Of a stretch of 7,044 nucleotides of DNA, positions 5,962 through 7,044 are shown piece after piece. Position 1 is the stretch's first letter; every line of letters starts with the position of its first letter. Origin of the DNA: Candidatus Bathyarchaeota archaeon (lineage in GTDB: Archaea; Thermoproteota; Bathyarchaeia; 40CM-2-53-6); NCBI GenBank assembly GCA_005883085.1, contig VBAY01000157.1:1-7044 (forward strand), in the 5' to 3' direction. The notes beneath the pieces were generated by a model. The model saw nothing but the letters and a program-made list of their open reading frames with translations, was not told where the DNA came from and did no database searches. The translations under genes were made by a program, and so were the position numbers.

Positions 5962-5983
5962 AATCTAGCATTAGATGATCTAA
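5962..5983. repeat. Overlapping palindromes upstream of UDG, candidate operator
   Basis: The half-site ATCTA occurs in alternating orientation three times: ATCTA at 5963-5967, TAGAT at 5972-5976 and ATCTA at 5978-5982. The last two lie inside the perfect 13-bp palindrome TTAGAT-G-ATCTAA (5971-5983). The block ends five bases before the UDG ATG, so a protein bound here would cover the likely start site. This is an inference from symmetry and position. Confidence 0.45.
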
Positions 5984-5987
5984 CAGA

Positions 5988-6731
5988 ATGAGCGAGCTGG
6001 CTCTCATGAATGGGGATATGGTCAAAGCGACCTCGAATCTGGCAAACCAGCGGATCATCGATTTGAATAGGGAAGTTGTCGATTGTCGGGATTGTCCTCG
6101 GCTGGTCCAATATCGCGAGTCGGTAGCGCGTGCGAAAAAAAAGCGGTTTCTGAGTTGCAATTACTGGGGCCGACCCGTTCCCGGTTTCGGTGATATCGCG
6201 GCTTCGATTTTCGTCATAGGGCTTGCTCCGGCTCCTCACGGCGGGAATCGGACCGGAAGGGTGTTCACCGGGGATAAGAGTGCCGACTTCCTCGTAAAGG
6301 CGCTTTTCGAGGCAGGATATGCAAGCCAGCCTCGCTCTATTGACGTGGATGACGGGTTGGAATTGCATGGAGTTTACATGACTGCGGCTGTAAAATGTGT
6401 CCCTCCCAACGATAGACCCACGAGCGAAGAAACGTCGAACTGTACCCATTTCCTGAAGTCCGAATTGGAGATCTGCAGTAAGTCCAGAGTCATCCTCTGC
6501 CTTGGGAAGTTTGCTTATCGTTCTATGATGACTCTATTGACGAAGGACAACCTCTTCGCGTCTAAGATTCCAAGGTTTGAACACGGGCTCGAAATCCACC
6601 TACAAGACGGGCGGAAGATCGTTGCATCATACCATCCCAGTCCAAGAAACACTCAAACAGGTACACTAACCGCTGACATGTTCAATTCTCTTCTTCGGAA
6701 GATAAGCGAAGACTTGAGTCGCACTTCCTAG
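5988..6731 (+). CDS. Family 5 uracil-DNA glycosylase (UDGb, 4Fe-4S)
   Basis: The 247-residue protein excises uracil, and in characterised relatives also some other deaminated bases, from DNA to begin base excision repair. It has the family 5 active-site block GLAPAPHGGNRTGRVFTGD (78-96), where Ala replaces the acidic residue of families 1 and 4, and the second motif HPSPRNTQTGTLT (216-228). Four cysteines at the usual cluster positions are visible: CRDC (Cys33, Cys36), Cys137 in KCVPPNDRP and Cys152 in SNC. The conserved lead-in YWGRPVPGFGD (59-69) is intact. The ATG at 5988 is the first in frame, but ATGs at 6006 and 6018 are possible starts; the family core begins only around residue 25, so they cannot be separated by homology. 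It is divergent from parA and convergent with the next gene. Confidence 0.93.
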   Translation: MSELALMNGDMVKATSNLANQRIIDLNREVVDCRDCPRLVQYRESVARAKKKRFLSCNYWGRPVPGFGDIAASIFVIGLAPAPHGGNRTGRVFTGDKSADFLVKALFEAGYASQPRSIDVDDGLELHGVYMTAAVKCVPPNDRPTSEETSNCTHFLKSELEICSKSRVILCLGKFAYRSMMTLLTKDNLFASKIPRFEHGLEIHLQDGRKIVASYHPSPRNTQTGTLTADMFNSLLRKISEDLSRTS

Positions 6732-6736
6732 CTTTC

Positions 6737-6754
6737 GCCGCCGGTAATAGCGGC
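6737..6754. terminator. Weak hairpin in convergent spacer
   Basis: GCCGC (6737-6741) can pair with GCGGC (6750-6754) over an eight-base loop, just past the UDG stop in the 49 bp gap before the convergent gene end. No T-run follows on either strand, so a role in termination is only suggested. Confidence 0.25.
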
Positions 6755-6780
6755 CTATGGAATCAATATTGTCTAGGAAC

Positions 6781-7044
6781 CTATTTCGACGGTCGTGCTC
6801 GTTCTATCTGAACGTCGCGTGAGAGGTATTCCTTGGTCTTTGATTCTGCCTGAACCAAGAGTTCCTCGAAGTGCTTGTTCAGTGCTTTGATCTTTTCCTC
6901 GGCCGAGTGAAGTCTCTCGATGGCTTGAAGCTCGTCCTTCTTCCCATCGTCGATCTTCCTGAGAACAATTTTCCTTTCCAGATAGAGATTCTTGCAGGTC
7001 GGGTCGTGGAGGAGTCGTTGTCGTTGACCTAGAAGGTTTCGGCC
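6781..7044 (-). CDS. C-terminal part of unrecognised charged coiled-coil-like protein
   Basis: The minus strand is open from the right edge to a TAG at 6781-6783 and encodes 87 residues, beginning GRNLLGQRQRLLHDPTCKNL and ending with SRDVQIERARPSK. The middle (KIDDGKKDELQAIERL and EEKIKALNKHFEELL) is rich in Lys and Glu with leucines and isoleucines at roughly heptad spacing, so it is probably a long amphipathic helix or coiled coil. There is a single cysteine. No ATG, GTG or TTG occurs in frame in this part, so the start lies to the right of the window. I recognise no family and assign no function. It is convergent with the UDG gene. Confidence 0.65.
   Translation of the reverse strand, partial: GRNLLGQRQRLLHDPTCKNLYLERKIVLRKIDDGKKDELQAIERLHSAEEKIKALNKHFEELLVQAESKTKEYLSRDVQIERARPSK

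Larger units (their letters stand above)
5743..5987. other. Divergent ParA/UDG spacer with clustered inverted repeats
   Basis: This 245 bp segment contains no credible protein gene or tRNA. It holds several inverted repeats: GAGGT (5863-5867) with ACCTC (5873-5877); GGACC (5871-5875) with GGTCC (5896-5900); AGAGAG (5911-5916) with CTCTCT (5928-5933); and ATCTA/TAGAT half-sites at 5962-5983. It also has two TATA-like elements, near 5880 and at 5904-5911. A G6 run lies at about 5812-5818. It could be regulatory DNA, a site for the ParA system, or a small structured RNA; the sequence alone does not decide. Confidence 0.5.

Noticed and set aside
5743..5987. A tRNA or CRISPR repeat in the divergent spacer
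   Set aside because: No T-loop GTTCRANNC, acceptor pairing or regularly spaced direct repeats were found.
5835..6449. A 204-codon minus-strand frame across the spacer and UDG
   Set aside because: It is antisense to the well-supported UDG gene and its sequence looks like translated noise (Arg/Ser-rich, no motif).

Overview
The window reads as a moderately AT/GC-balanced archaeal chromosome segment (roughly half G+C by eye). Several starts have an AT-rich TATA-like element about 25 bp upstream and no convincing Shine-Dalgarno sequence, for example the ParA gene, which fits leaderless or short-leader archaeal transcripts. The gene set (Soj-like ParA, family 5 uracil-DNA glycosylase, UPF0173 metallo-hydrolase, two-domain rhodanese, long DUF72 proteins) also fits an archaeon, perhaps of the Thermoproteota/Nitrososphaeria-Bathyarchaeia side. 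That placement is an inference without database support.

Layout, left to right. Positions 1-1076, minus strand: thioredoxin reductase (trxB), followed 11 bp downstream by the start of a small CxxC/CxxC zinc-ribbon protein cut by the window edge. Positions 1077-1186: a divergent promoter region. Positions 1187-2668, plus strand: a two-gene unit encoding a UPF0173 metallo-beta-lactamase-fold hydrolase and a two-domain rhodanese-type sulfurtransferase. Position 2669 onward: a convergent junction only 4 bp wide whose bases form the loop of a hairpin containing both stop codons. Positions 2673-4831: two divergently transcribed DUF72 (YecE-like TIM-barrel) genes with different C-terminal extensions, a SWIM-like zinc-finger motif in one and a DUF2795/DUF5789-like tail in the other. 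Positions 4975-5742, minus strand: an orphan Soj/ParA ATPase. Positions 5743-5987: a 245 bp divergent spacer rich in inverted repeats and TATA-like elements. Positions 5988-6731, plus strand: a family 5 uracil-DNA glycosylase (UDGb) with its four Fe-S cysteines. Positions 6781-7044, minus strand: the C-terminal end of an unrecognised charged, probably coiled-coil protein.

Links between genes. TrxB and the rhodanese are divergent neighbours and could share thiol/sulfane-sulfur chemistry, since persulfidated sulfurtransferases are commonly reset by thioredoxin. UDGb acts in uracil base excision. The ParA would act in DNA segregation or positioning, but no ParB/SegB gene is visible beside it.

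The most unusual points are: two genes (rhodanese and the minus-strand DUF72) whose conserved N-termini lie upstream of any ATG, GTG or TTG and which seem to need CTG and ACG starts; the divergent DUF72 pair with distinct accessory domains; the hairpin at the 2.67 kb convergent junction; and the inverted-repeat-rich ParA/UDG spacer. I see no CRISPR array, transposase, rRNA or tRNA, and no clear new multi-gene system beyond the DUF72 pair.
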